Source of the DNA: Streptomyces sp. B3I8
Lineage (GTDB): Bacteria; Actinomycetota; Actinomycetes; Streptomycetales; Streptomycetaceae
Reading direction: 5' to 3'
NCBI RefSeq assembly: GCF_030816915.1
Contig: NZ_JAUSYN010000002.1
Span: 5,097,501 to 5,161,500 of the forward strand
Length of the DNA stretch: 64,000 bases
Shown here: piece after piece, positions 7,816 through 21,150 of the stretch
Position numbering within the stretch: position 1 is the first letter of the stretch
Layout of the letters: every line of letters begins with the position of its first letter
The notes under the pieces: model-generated
Database searches by the model: none
Told to the model about the DNA's origin: nothing
The model's input: the letters and a program-made list of their open reading frames with translations, nothing else
Program-made: the position numbers and the translations under genes

Positions 7816-9674
7816 ATGGATTCCCAGACCTCACAGCCCACACCGTCCTCGCGGCCCTCCGTACCCCCGGCCGCCTCCTCGCCCCACACGTTCCAGGTCG
7901 ACCTGCGCGGTCTCGTCGACCTCCTCTCCCATCACCTCTACTCCAGCCCCCGCGTCTACCTGCGCGAACTGCTGCAGAACGCCGTGGACGCGATCACCGC
8001 CCGGCGCGCCGAGCAGCCGGACACCCCGGCCACCGTGCGGCTGCACACCGGGGACGGCGAACTGCGCGTCGTGGACTCCGGCATCGGACTCACCGAACCG
8101 GACGTGCACCAGCTCCTGGCCACCATCGGCCGCAGCTCCAAGCGCGACGACGGACTGCGGGCGGCCCGCGCCGACTTCCTCGGCCAGTTCGGCATCGGAC
8201 TGCTGGCCTGCTTCGTCGTCGCGGAACGCATCCGGGTCGTCAGCCGCAGCGCCCGCACGCCCGACGCGGCCCCCGTGGAATGGACCGCCACCGACGACGG
8301 CTCCTACACCGTGCGCACGCTCCCCGTGGAGGCGCACCCGGAACCCGGCACCACCGTGCACCTGGTGGCGCGGGCCGGTGCCGCCGAGTGGCTGACCGGG
8401 GAGCGGGTGCTGTCCCTGGCCCGCGACTTCGGCGCGCTGCTCCCGTACGACGTCCGCGTGGACGGCAGGGCGGTCACCGAACTGCCCGCCGTCTGGGACC
8501 GCCCCTACACCTCGCCCGCCGCCCGCCGGGTCGCCCTGGCCCGGCACTGTCACGACCTGTTCGGCTTCACCCCGCTGGACTCCCTCACCCTCGACGTGCC
8601 CCTGGCCGGCGTACGGGGTGTGGCCTACGTCCTGCCCACCGCCGTCAGCCCGGCCCAGCGGGCGAGCCACCGCGTCCACCTGAAGGGCATGCTCCTCACG
8701 GAGCGGGCCGAACAGCTCCTGCCCGACTGGGCGTTCTTCGTACGCTGCGTCCTCGACACGGACAGTCTGCGGCCCACCGCCTCCCGCGAGTCCCTGTACG
8801 AGGACGAGACCCTGGCCGGGGTCCGCGACGCCCTCGGGGAACGCATCCGCTCCTGGCTGACCGGCCTCGCCGCACAGGACCCCGAACGGCTCACCGCCTT
8901 CCTCGCCGTGCACCACCTCGGCGTCAAGTCGCTGGCCCGGCACGACACCGAGATGCTGCGCACGATGCTGCCGTGGCTGCCGTTCGAGACGACCGACGGC
9001 CGCCTCTCCCTGGAGGAGTTCGCCCAGCGCCACCCCGTGGTGCACTTCACGCGCACGGTCGAGGAGTACCGCCAGGTCGCGCCCATCGCCTCCGCACAGG
9101 GCATAGGCGTCGTCAACGGCGGCTACACCTACGACAGCGACCTCGTGGAGGCGCTGCCCTCGGTGCGGCCCGGCACGGTCGTCGCCGAACTCGACTCCGA
9201 CACGGTCACCGCGCACCTGGACACCGTCGACCCGGCCGAGGAACTCGCCCTCTCCGGCTTCCTCGCCGCCGCACGCACCGCTCTCGACCCGCTGGGCTGC
9301 GACGTCGCCCTGCGCGCCTTCCACCCCCTCTCGGTGCCCGCCCTGCACCTCGACGACCGGGCCGCCCGCCACGAGCAGGCCCGCGCCGAGGCCGAGGAGC
9401 GGGCCGACGACCTGTGGGCGGGCATCCTCGGCTCCCTGCGCGGCAGCGCACCCCGCGCCCGCCTGGTCCTCAACCACCTCAACCCGCTGGTCCGCCGCAT
9501 CGCCGGCCTCGGCGCGCCCGAACTCATCGGCACCGCCGTGGAATCCCTGTACGGGCAGGCGCTGCTGCGGGCCCAGCGCCCCCTGCGCCCCGCCGACTCC
9601 GCCCTGCTCAACCGCGCGTTCCTCGGCCTGCTGGAGTGGGCCACCCACACCGACTCCCCGGAGGGCGGCCCCCG

Positions 9675-9678
<4 letters not shown>
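7816..9678 (+). CDS. HSP90-family (HtpG-like) GHKL ATPase
   Basis: The 620-residue protein has the Bergerat ATP-binding fold: YLRELLQNAVDAI near residues 48-60 (catalytic Glu51, Mg-binding Asn54), DSGIGLTEPDV near 87-97, and the GQFGIGLLACFVV lid motif near 123-135. The middle domain keeps the Arg-containing SRESLYEDETL segment that in HSP90 contacts the ATP gamma-phosphate. It diverges from canonical HtpG and fits the actinobacterial HSP90-like group; the C-terminus shows no MEEVD-like tail. The ATG start was chosen because the recognisable domain begins about 25 residues later and upstream sequence is Pro/Arg shadow. Its stop overlaps the start of the TPR gene (ATGA), implying coupled expression of a chaperone and a TPR partner. 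Confidence 0.88.
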
Positions 9679-14001
<4,323 letters not shown>

Positions 14002-14146
14002 CCGCAGCCGTGCGGGAGGTCGCCCGCGGGGGCCGGCCGCACGCCCGCCGGGTGCGCCCGCCTCACCCGCTGTCCGGCGCACGTCCGGGGGCCGTACAGT
14101 CGGAGCGTCCGTCTCCAACACCCCTGTAGAGAGTGGCGAGCACACG

Positions 14147-15322
14147 GTGGACGTGCAGAAGAAGCTCGACGAGATCGTCGCCGCGGTCTCCGGCGCCCGG
14201 TCGATGCCCATGTCGGCCTCGTGCGTGGTCAACCGCGCGGAACTGCTCTCCCAGCTCGAGGAGGTGCGCGCGGCGCTGCCCGGCTCCCTCGCCCAGGCCG
14301 AGGAACTCATCGGCGACCGCGAGCACCTGGTGGAACGGGCCCGTCAGGAGGCCGACCGGATCATCGAGACCGCGCACGCCGAACGCGGCTCCCTCATCTC
14401 CGACACCGAGATCGCCCGCCGGGCCCAGGCCGAGGCCGACCGCATCCTCGACGAGGCCCGCAGGGAGGCCGAGGAGATCCGCGCCGAGGCCGACGACTAC
14501 GTCGACTCCAAGCTCGCCAACTTCGAGGTCGTCCTCACCAAGACCCTCGGCTCCGTCGGCCGCGGCCGCGAGAAACTGCTCGGCACCGGCCCCGGCCTCG
14601 ACGAGAACGGCTACGAGGACGAGGACGCCCCCGAGCGCAGCCACGACCCCGAGGCCCTGCGCCGCGACGCCGACACCTACGTGGACGTCAAGCTCGGCGC
14701 CTTCGAGGCCGTCCTCGCCAAGACCCTGGACGCGGTCGGCCGCGGCAGGCAGAAACTGCACGGCCGGATCGCCACCGACGAGCTCGGTGCCCTCGCCCAG
14801 AACGACGACGGCGCCCCCACGCAGCACACCAGCGACGCCGACTATCTCGCCGACCTCGCCGCCCCCTCGGCCTCCCCGCAGCAGCGCAGCGCGCCGCCCG
14901 CCCCGGCCGAACAGCAGGCCGTCGCCGCCCAGCAGCAGGACCCCTACGGGTACGGCCAGGGCACCGACGTCTACGGCGACGGGCAGGCGAGGGACGCGTA
15001 CGCGGACGGTCAGGGCACCGATGTCTATGCCGACGGTCAGGGAACCGACGCCTACGGCTACCCGCAGCAGGCGTACGCCCAGCAGGACCCGTACGGCTAC
15101 GGCCAGGCCGATCCGTACGCGGCCGCCTACCAGCAGCAGGGCTACGACCCGCAGGCCGCCTACGACCAGCAGGCCCAGGCCCAGGCCCAGGCCCAGGCAC
15201 AGGTCTACGGCCAGGTGCCGGCCCAGGCGCACAGCACCCTGGACGAGACCAGCCTGTTCGACACCAGCATGATCAGCGCGGAGCAGCTGCGCGCCTACGA
15301 GGAGGGACGCGGCGGCCGCTGA
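14147..15322 (+). CDS. DivIVA-like coiled-coil protein with Gln/Tyr-rich C-terminal repeats
   Basis: The 391-residue protein begins MDVQKKLDEIVAAVSGARSM and has a long Glu/Arg/Ala-rich coiled coil (about residues 35-130) of the ATP-synthase-B/DivIVA type. A block around DDYVDSKLANFEVVLTKTL is repeated as DTYVDVKLGAFEAVLAKTL about 60 residues later. The C-terminal third is low complexity: several decapeptides like DGQGTDVYA, Tyr-Gly-Gln stretches and a QA dipeptide run, then a conserved-looking end (LFDTSMISAEQLRAYEEGRG). Related Streptomyces genes are annotated as cell-division-initiation or ATP-synthase-b-like proteins; a scaffold role in polar growth or division is inference. The GTG start follows a GAGAG stretch. 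Confidence 0.75.
   Translation: MDVQKKLDEIVAAVSGARSMPMSASCVVNRAELLSQLEEVRAALPGSLAQAEELIGDREHLVERARQEADRIIETAHAERGSLISDTEIARRAQAEADRILDEARREAEEIRAEADDYVDSKLANFEVVLTKTLGSVGRGREKLLGTGPGLDENGYEDEDAPERSHDPEALRRDADTYVDVKLGAFEAVLAKTLDAVGRGRQKLHGRIATDELGALAQNDDGAPTQHTSDADYLADLAAPSASPQQRSAPPAPAEQQAVAAQQQDPYGYGQGTDVYGDGQARDAYADGQGTDVYADGQGTDAYGYPQQAYAQQDPYGYGQADPYAAAYQQQGYDPQAAYDQQAQAQAQAQAQVYGQVPAQAHSTLDETSLFDTSMISAEQLRAYEEGRGGR
14941..15210 (+). repeat. In-frame low-complexity repeats in the DivIVA-like gene
   Basis: Degenerate 30-nt units encode GQGTDVY, DGQARDAYA, DGQGTDVYA and DGQGTDAYG, followed by YGYGQ motifs and a short tandem of CAGGCC encoding alternating Gln-Ala. Such tracts are prone to length variation between strains. 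Confidence 0.75.
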
Positions 15323-15538
15323 GGCCGCCCGGCGGGGTCGGCCGCCGCGGGCCGGGGTCCGGAGGCCGGCGCGGGCTCCGGACCGGGCAGCCGACAGGAC
15401 GCGGTTTGGGCCGTCGCGAATGGTCCAGTATCCTGGCCCTTCGGTCGCGCGTGCATCCGCGATCCACGCTGCCCGGAACATCCCCGGCGGCGACCTCCCC
15501 TCGTGGGAAGACCCGAGTTCCGAAGACCGAAAGCAGGA

Positions 15539-16183
15539 ATGGCCCTGAACGCCCGCCTCGACCACCGCAACCCCCTCGTGATCGACACACACGAGCTGGG
15601 GCGGCGTCCTGGCGCGCTGCGACGGCTGACCCGCACGGTCGACGCCCCCAAGGACTTCGGTGTCCGGGGGGTGATCGGAGTGCCCGAGGGCGCCCCGGTC
15701 GCACTCGACCTCCGCCTGGAGTCGGTCATGGAGGGCGTACTCGTCACGGGTACCGCCGGTGCCACGGCCGAGGGGGAGTGCGTAAGGTGTCTGGAGCCGC
15801 TTCAGCAGGAGATCGAGGCGGACTTCCAGGAACTGTTCTCGTACCCTGACGCCGACGACCGGCGCCGCGCCAGCGCGGACCCGGGCGACGACGCCGAGGA
15901 CGACGAGGACAGGTACTACGTCGAGGACGATCTGATCGACCTCGAACCCGTGCTGCGTGATGCGGTGGTGCTCGCACTGCCGATGCAGCCGGTGTGCCGG
16001 GACGACTGCCCGGGCCTGTGCTCCGAATGCGGAGTGCGGCTCGCGGACGACCCGGACCACCACCACGACGCCGTCGACATCCGTTGGGCGGCATTGCAGG
16101 GACTCACCGGTTCACTCGAATCCGGTGACAAGGACGACACGAGCGGCACCGATTCGGGCGCCGACGAGAAGCAGGAGAAGTAG
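15539..16183 (+). CDS. YceD family (DUF177) protein
   Basis: YceD proteins are encoded next to rpmF across bacteria and, in plants and E. coli, affect 23S rRNA or large-subunit biogenesis; the biochemical role is not settled. The 214-residue product has the typical core [21 protein letters not shown], a long acidic linker ([14 protein letters not shown]), and [13 protein letters not shown] with a Cys-rich end. Cys pairs suggest metal binding. A purine-rich AGCAGGA precedes the ATG. It leads the yceD-rpmF-rnc operon, with 2 nt to rpmF. Confidence 0.88.
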   Translation: MALNARLDHRNPLVIDTHELGRRPGALRRLTRTVDAPKDFGVRGVIGVPEGAPVALDLRLESVMEGVLVTGTAGATAEGECVRCLEPLQQEIEADFQELFSYPDADDRRRASADPGDDAEDDEDRYYVEDDLIDLEPVLRDAVVLALPMQPVCRDDCPGLCSECGVRLADDPDHHHDAVDIRWAALQGLTGSLESGDKDDTSGTDSGADEKQEK

Positions 16184-16185
16184 CC

Positions 16186-16359
16186 GTGGCTGTTCCGAAG
16201 CGGAAGATGTCGCGCAGCAACACGCGCCACCGCCGGTCGCAGTGGAAGGCTGCGGTCCCCAACCTGGTCGCGTGCGAGCGCTGCCACGAGCCCAAGCTGC
16301 AGCACATCGCGTGCCCGGCCTGCGGCACGTACAACAAGCGTCAGGTCCTCGAGGTCTGA
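16186..16359 (+). CDS. rpmF: 50S ribosomal protein L32
   Basis: The 57-residue product begins [20 protein letters not shown] and contains two CxxC pairs (Cys30/Cys33 and Cys43/Cys46), so this is the zinc-binding form of L32, a late-assembling large-subunit protein. The GTG start lies 2 nt after the yceD stop, and the preceding GCAGGAGAAG provides the Shine-Dalgarno. It sits between yceD and rnc as in many bacteria. Confidence 0.96.
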   Translation: MAVPKRKMSRSNTRHRRSQWKAAVPNLVACERCHEPKLQHIACPACGTYNKRQVLEV

Positions 16360-16378
16360 TCGGCCGGTGACAGGTTCG

Positions 16379-17170
16379 ATGTCTGACGCCACAAGTGGTT
16401 CCCGCCGCGGCGGGGCCGGCTCGGCGGACAACGCGGCCTCGTCCCACACGCTTCTGGAAGGGCGGCTCGGCTACCGGCTCGAGACCGCCCTTCTGGTGCG
16501 CGCGCTGACCCACCGTTCGTACGCGTACGAGAACGGCGGTCTGCCGACGAACGAGCGGCTGGAGTTCCTCGGGGACTCCGTGCTCGGTCTCGTCGTCACC
16601 GACACGCTGTACCGCACCCACCCTGACCTGCCCGAGGGCCAGCTGGCCAAGTTGCGGGCCGCGGTGGTCAATTCGCGTGCGCTGGCGGAGGTCGGGCGCG
16701 GGCTCGAACTGGGCTCCTTCATCCGGCTCGGCCGGGGCGAAGAGGGCACGGGCGGCCGGGACAAGGCGTCCATCCTCGCCGACACCCTCGAAGCGGTGAT
16801 CGGCGCGGTCTACCTCGACCAGGGTCTCGACGCGGCCTCCGAACTGGTGCACCGCCTGTTCGACCCGCTGATCGAGAAGTCCTCCAACCTCGGTGCCGGC
16901 CTGGACTGGAAGACCAGCCTCCAGGAACTCACCGCGACCGAAGGGCTCGGCGTCCCCGAGTACCTGGTCTCGGAGACCGGCCCCGACCATGAGAAGACCT
17001 TCACTGCTGCCGCCCGCGTCGGAGGCGTCTCGTACGGCACCGGCACCGGCCGCAGCAAGAAGGAGGCGGAGCAGCAGGCCGCGGAGTCGGCCTGGCGCTC
17101 CATCCGGGCCGCCGCGGACGAACGCGCCGAGGCCGCCGCGGACACCGGGGAGGCGGCCGCCTCCGCCTGA
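16379..17170 (+). CDS. rnc: Ribonuclease III
   Basis: RNase III cleaves double-stranded RNA in rRNA and mRNA maturation; in S. coelicolor the same gene (absB) is needed for antibiotic synthesis. The 263-residue protein has the catalytic signature [16 protein letters not shown] and a downstream [15 protein letters not shown] motif that supplies Mg-binding acidic residues. A double-stranded-RNA-binding domain occupies about the last 90 residues ([11 protein letters not shown] to [12 protein letters not shown]). I chose the ATG; an in-frame GTG four codons upstream is possible. It is the last gene of the yceD-rpmF-rnc operon, followed by a strong hairpin. Confidence 0.94.
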   Translation: MSDATSGSRRGGAGSADNAASSHTLLEGRLGYRLETALLVRALTHRSYAYENGGLPTNERLEFLGDSVLGLVVTDTLYRTHPDLPEGQLAKLRAAVVNSRALAEVGRGLELGSFIRLGRGEEGTGGRDKASILADTLEAVIGAVYLDQGLDAASELVHRLFDPLIEKSSNLGAGLDWKTSLQELTATEGLGVPEYLVSETGPDHEKTFTAAARVGGVSYGTGTGRSKKEAEQQAAESAWRSIRAAADERAEAAADTGEAAASA

Positions 17171-17192
17171 GACAGTGCCGCTCCGCGACACC

Positions 17193-17228
17193 CCGAGCGC
17201 CCGCCCCGCCCCAGGGGCGGGCGCTCGG
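17193..17228 (+). terminator. Hairpin after rnc
   Basis: A perfect 15-bp stem (CCGAGCGCCCGCCCC with its complement, 6-nt loop) lies 22 nt after the rnc stop. There is no T-run, as is common for Streptomyces terminators. It separates rnc from mutM. Confidence 0.7.
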
Positions 17229-17284
17229 ACCGTGCCGACGGTCATGCTCACGGTCAAGGTCACGACAAGCAACGGAAGCCCGCC

Positions 17285-18157
17285 ATGCCCGAGTTGCCCG
17301 AGGTCGAAGTCGTCCGGCGTGGACTGCGGAAGTGGGTCGCCCACCGCACCGTCGCCGACGTCGAGGTGCTGCATCCCCGCGCGGTACGACGGCACCTGGC
17401 CGGCGGTGAGGACTTCGCGCAGCGGCTGAAGGGCCACCGCGTCGGCACCCCGGCCCGCCGCGGCAAGTACCTGTGGCTGCCCCTGGACGACAGTGACGAG
17501 GCGGTCCTCGCCCACCTCGGCATGAGCGGCCAGCTCCTGGTCCAGCCGCACGAGGCCCCCGCCGAGAAGCACCTGCGTATCCGCGTCCGCTTCGACGACG
17601 CCCTCGGCACCGAGCTGCGCTTCGTCGACCAGCGCACCTTCGGTGGACTGTCACTGCACGACACCACCCCCGACGGGCTGCCCGACGTCATCGCGCACAT
17701 CGCCCGCGACCCGCTCGACCCGCTCTTCGACGACGCGGCGTTCCACCTCGCCCTGCGCCGCAGACGCACCACGATCAAACGGGCCCTGCTCGACCAGTCC
17801 CTGATCAGCGGCGTCGGCAACATCTACGCCGACGAGGCGCTGTGGCGCTCCCGGCTCCACTACGAACGCCCCACGGCGACCCTCACCCGCGCCGCCACCG
17901 CCGAACTCCTCGGTCACGTCAGGGACGTGATGAACGCGGCCCTCGCGGTGGGCGGCACCAGCTTCGACAGCCTCTACGTCAACGTCAACGGGGAGTCCGG
18001 CTACTTCGACCGCTCCCTCGACGCCTACGGCCGCGAGGACCTGCCGTGCCGGCGCTGCGCCACGCCGATGCGGCGGCGCCCGTGGATGAACAGGTCGAGC
18101 TACTTCTGCCCGAAGTGCCAGCGGGCGCCGAGGGTGCGGCGGGCACAGGGAGCGTGA
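17285..18157 (+). CDS. mutM: Formamidopyrimidine-DNA glycosylase MutM
   Basis: MutM removes 8-oxoguanine and formamidopyrimidines and cleaves the abasic site by beta/delta elimination. The 290-residue protein begins [14 protein letters not shown] with the catalytic Pro2 and Glu3. It has [12 protein letters not shown] lysine context (RRGKYLWL), the helix-two-turn-helix [20 protein letters not shown], and a C-terminal zinc finger with CRRC and CPKC separated by 16 residues. All key residues are present. It follows rnc after a terminator-like hairpin, so it may have its own promoter. Confidence 0.96.
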   Translation: MPELPEVEVVRRGLRKWVAHRTVADVEVLHPRAVRRHLAGGEDFAQRLKGHRVGTPARRGKYLWLPLDDSDEAVLAHLGMSGQLLVQPHEAPAEKHLRIRVRFDDALGTELRFVDQRTFGGLSLHDTTPDGLPDVIAHIARDPLDPLFDDAAFHLALRRRRTTIKRALLDQSLISGVGNIYADEALWRSRLHYERPTATLTRAATAELLGHVRDVMNAALAVGGTSFDSLYVNVNGESGYFDRSLDAYGREDLPCRRCATPMRRRPWMNRSSYFCPKCQRAPRVRRAQGA

Positions 18158-18246
18158 TCAGGCACGACCTGTCGCGACGGACCGGGATCGGGCGGAATGG
18201 AGCTTGATCGGGCGGTATGGAGCCCGACGGGGCGTGATCGATGCAT

Positions 18247-18672
18247 TCAGCCTGCGCACTCGCGCGCGTCGTACTGCGCACGGGCGGCCAGGACGTCGTC
18301 CATGCTGCCCTCCAGGTAGGAGATCAGAGCCCTCAGCCGCTCGGCCACCTCACGGCCCAGGGGAGTGAGGGAGTAGTCGACCCGGGGCGGATTGGTCGGC
18401 CGGGCGTCCCTGACGACCAGCCCGTCCCGCTCCAGCGCGTGCAGGGTCTGCGAAAGCATTTTCTCGCTGACCCCGTCCACCCGCCGCCGCAGCTCGTTGA
18501 AGCGGAACGTGCCGTCGTACAGCGCCCCGAGCGTCAGCGCACCCCAGCGCCCGGTCACGTGTTCGAGGGTGCTCCGGGACGGGCATCCCCGCGCGAACAC
18601 ATCGAACGGGGGAGTGCTGGAAGAGGCCGTACCGGCAGAAAGCGTCGCCATAGCAGCACTGTACTGCGCCAC
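18247..18672 (-). CDS. HxlR-family transcriptional regulator
   Basis: This 141-residue winged-helix protein has the HxlR pattern: C-rich N-terminus (FARGCPSRSTLEHVTGRW), GALTLGALYDGTFRFNELRRRVDGVSEKMLSQTLHALERDGLV and the wing PPRVDYSLTPLGREV. HxlR regulators usually bind a site next to a divergent gene and often sense redox or electrophiles; here the neighbour on the same strand upstream is a CAP-domain gene, so no target is obvious. The GTG start is supported by GGGAGGGG five nt upstream; an internal ATG seven codons later lacks such a site. Confidence 0.85.
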   Translation of the reverse strand: MAQYSAAMATLSAGTASSSTPPFDVFARGCPSRSTLEHVTGRWGALTLGALYDGTFRFNELRRRVDGVSEKMLSQTLHALERDGLVVRDARPTNPPRVDYSLTPLGREVAERLRALISYLEGSMDDVLAARAQYDARECAG

Positions 18673-18747
18673 AGCGCCCCCTCCCAGACAGCGCTCACCA
18701 CAAGAAAGCGCGTGGCGGACGCCGGACCGATCCCCGGCGAGGCGTTC

Positions 18748-19776
<1,029 letters not shown>

Positions 19777-19865
19777 CTTCTGGCCTCTTCCTCCATGCGC
19801 GTGCGGTCGTGTGCACCCGGGGCACACCCGCTCAGTCTCTTTACGTGATCAGCACACCATCGGTT

Positions 19866-19879
19866 CACACGATCGTGTG
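19866..19879. promoter_or_regulatory. 14-bp palindrome between CAP-domain gene and acyP
   Basis: CACACGATCGTGTG is a perfect palindrome about 90 nt from the CAP-protein start and 93 nt from the acyP start. Its size and symmetry suit a dimeric repressor. The cognate factor is unknown. Confidence 0.45.
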
Positions 19880-19971
19880 GGTTTCACATGAGATTCATTG
19901 GGTGGGGACGGTACCCCATGGCGCGGAAGAGGGAAGTGCCCGAACGCACATCGACCGGCTAGCGTGCGCCC

Positions 19972-20253
19972 ATGAACGACGAAGCACGGCTCGTGGCCTG
20001 GGTCCGGGGACGGGTGCAAGGGGTGGGTTTCCGCTGGTTCACCCGGGCCAGGGCGCTCGAACTCGGCGGCCTGAGTGGCTTTGCTCTCAATCTGGAGGAC
20101 GGACGGGTCCAGGTGGTCGCCGAGGGGCCCCGCGAGCACTGCGAGGGACTGCTCCAGTGGCTGCACGGGAAGGACACGCCCGGGAGGGTGGACGGCGTCA
20201 CCGAGATCTGGGACACACCCCGCGGCGGCTACGACGGCTTCGCCATCCGCTGA
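19972..20253 (+). CDS. acyP: Acylphosphatase
   Basis: The 93-residue alpha/beta protein hydrolyses carboxyl-phosphate bonds. The active-site loop [11 protein letters not shown] supplies catalytic Arg21, and FALNLEDG supplies catalytic Asn40; both are present. The start [13 protein letters not shown] gives the normal family length. It lies upstream of the small coiled-coil gene and smc, an arrangement also seen in other actinobacteria; acylphosphatase genes often neighbour smc and mutM without a known functional reason. Confidence 0.94.
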   Translation: MNDEARLVAWVRGRVQGVGFRWFTRARALELGGLSGFALNLEDGRVQVVAEGPREHCEGLLQWLHGKDTPGRVDGVTEIWDTPRGGYDGFAIR

Positions 20254-20629
20254 CCCCCGCCGCGCCCGCCGTCCCCGTCCCGGCGCGGGAGGCGCACGAG
20301 CGCCCGTCACCCACGGAAAAGCCCTGGTGGTTGCCAAGGAGCCGCTGCCGTGGCAGGCTCCGCACCTGACACCGGCCTATGCGTCCGAGGTCCCCGCCGA
20401 CCGCCGCGGCGCCGCCCCCGCCGGGCCGCGCGCACACGGCCGCCCTCCGCCACGTCGTGATCGTGTTGACCGTCAAACTTTTTGGTGAGACGCTGAAAGC
20501 CCCGCGCACCCCAGCTGTTTGGCATGGCGGAACGGCAGCACCACAGCAGTCGTGCCAGGCACCGCGGATCCGAATCCCTCACGACCCACACCGCTTCGGT
20601 CGGTCACTCATTGTGGAGGACCATCCATC
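20254..20629. other. Intergenic region acyP to small coiled-coil gene
   Basis: This 376-nt gap holds no gene I can support. A locally AT-rich patch (gttgaccgtcaaacttttt) near 20463-20482 may belong to a promoter, and a stretch around 20520-20570 has superficial tRNA-like motifs that do not fold. A GTGGAGGA Shine-Dalgarno precedes the next gene. Confidence 0.5.
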
Positions 20630-20833
20630 ATGGCAAAGGCGCTTCTCGGTTACGTCGGTGGCTCCGACCCTCGACTCCTCGCCGAGATGCGACGGCTCCA
20701 GCAGCGCGTACAGGACCTGGAAACCGAACTCGTACGGATCCAGGCCGAGAACGACGCGCTCGCGGCTGCCGCCTCTCACGACAGGATCATGGAGCACGTA
20801 GACGCACACCAGGCGGAGCCTGCGCTCACCTGA
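20630..20833 (+). CDS. Small conserved coiled-coil protein
   Basis: This 67-residue protein (MAKALLGYVGGSDPRLLAEM at the start) contains a heptad-like helix (RLQQRVQDLETELVRIQAEN) and a short acidic/His tail. TGGAGGA lies about 10 nt before the ATG and a strong terminator follows, which together support expression. Similar small proteins occur next to smc in Streptomyces as far as I recall. Function is unknown; the short coiled coil suggests dimerisation or docking. Confidence 0.8.
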   Translation: MAKALLGYVGGSDPRLLAEMRRLQQRVQDLETELVRIQAENDALAAAASHDRIMEHVDAHQAEPALT

Positions 20834-21150
20834 TCACGGTCTCGCTCCCGACAACGCGGCGATGACGGGGCCCCCGTATTCACCGCTGAGTTGTCGCCGT
20901 CGCACCGAACACATCGCACCGCAGTTGCAAGGGACGCCGCCTCGGCGTCCCTTCGTTCTTTTCCTGTTCGGTTGTCGCCGTTCGGTTCACCGCTGTTCGG
21001 TCCGTCGCCGTGCAGTCGTCGCCGTTCGGTTGTTGCCCCCGCACCCTTTCACTTCCTTCACGGATGGTGTGCCCTGCACGTTCCTGCGTGAAACCGCGAG
21101 CCTGCCGCGTTCATGGAGAGCGGGGAGGGCGGCGGGTAGAGTCCGACGGC
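20834..21150. other. Intergenic region upstream of smc
   Basis: The 317-nt gap contains the terminator of the small coiled-coil gene and, after it, four copies of GTTCGGT (starting at 20966, 20980, 20995 and 21024) embedded in a tract rich in gtcgccg. The copies are spaced 14, 15 and 29 bp, that is multiples of about 14-15. No gene is visible; smc promoter elements must lie here. Confidence 0.55.
20929..20962 (+). terminator. Rho-independent terminator after the small coiled-coil gene
   Basis: An 11-bp perfect stem (AAGGGACGCCG and complement, 3-nt loop) is followed by CGTTCTTTT. Both the stem and the T-rich tail are present, so smc probably uses a separate promoter. Confidence 0.88.

Noticed and set aside
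20513..20600. A tRNA-like stretch before the small coiled-coil gene, with TGGCGGAACGGCAG resembling a tRNA-Leu D-arm and GGATCCGAATCC resembling a T-arm.
   Set aside because: The acceptor ends are not complementary, the anticodon loop would have 8 or more bases and the T-stem does not pair. No complete cloverleaf can be drawn.
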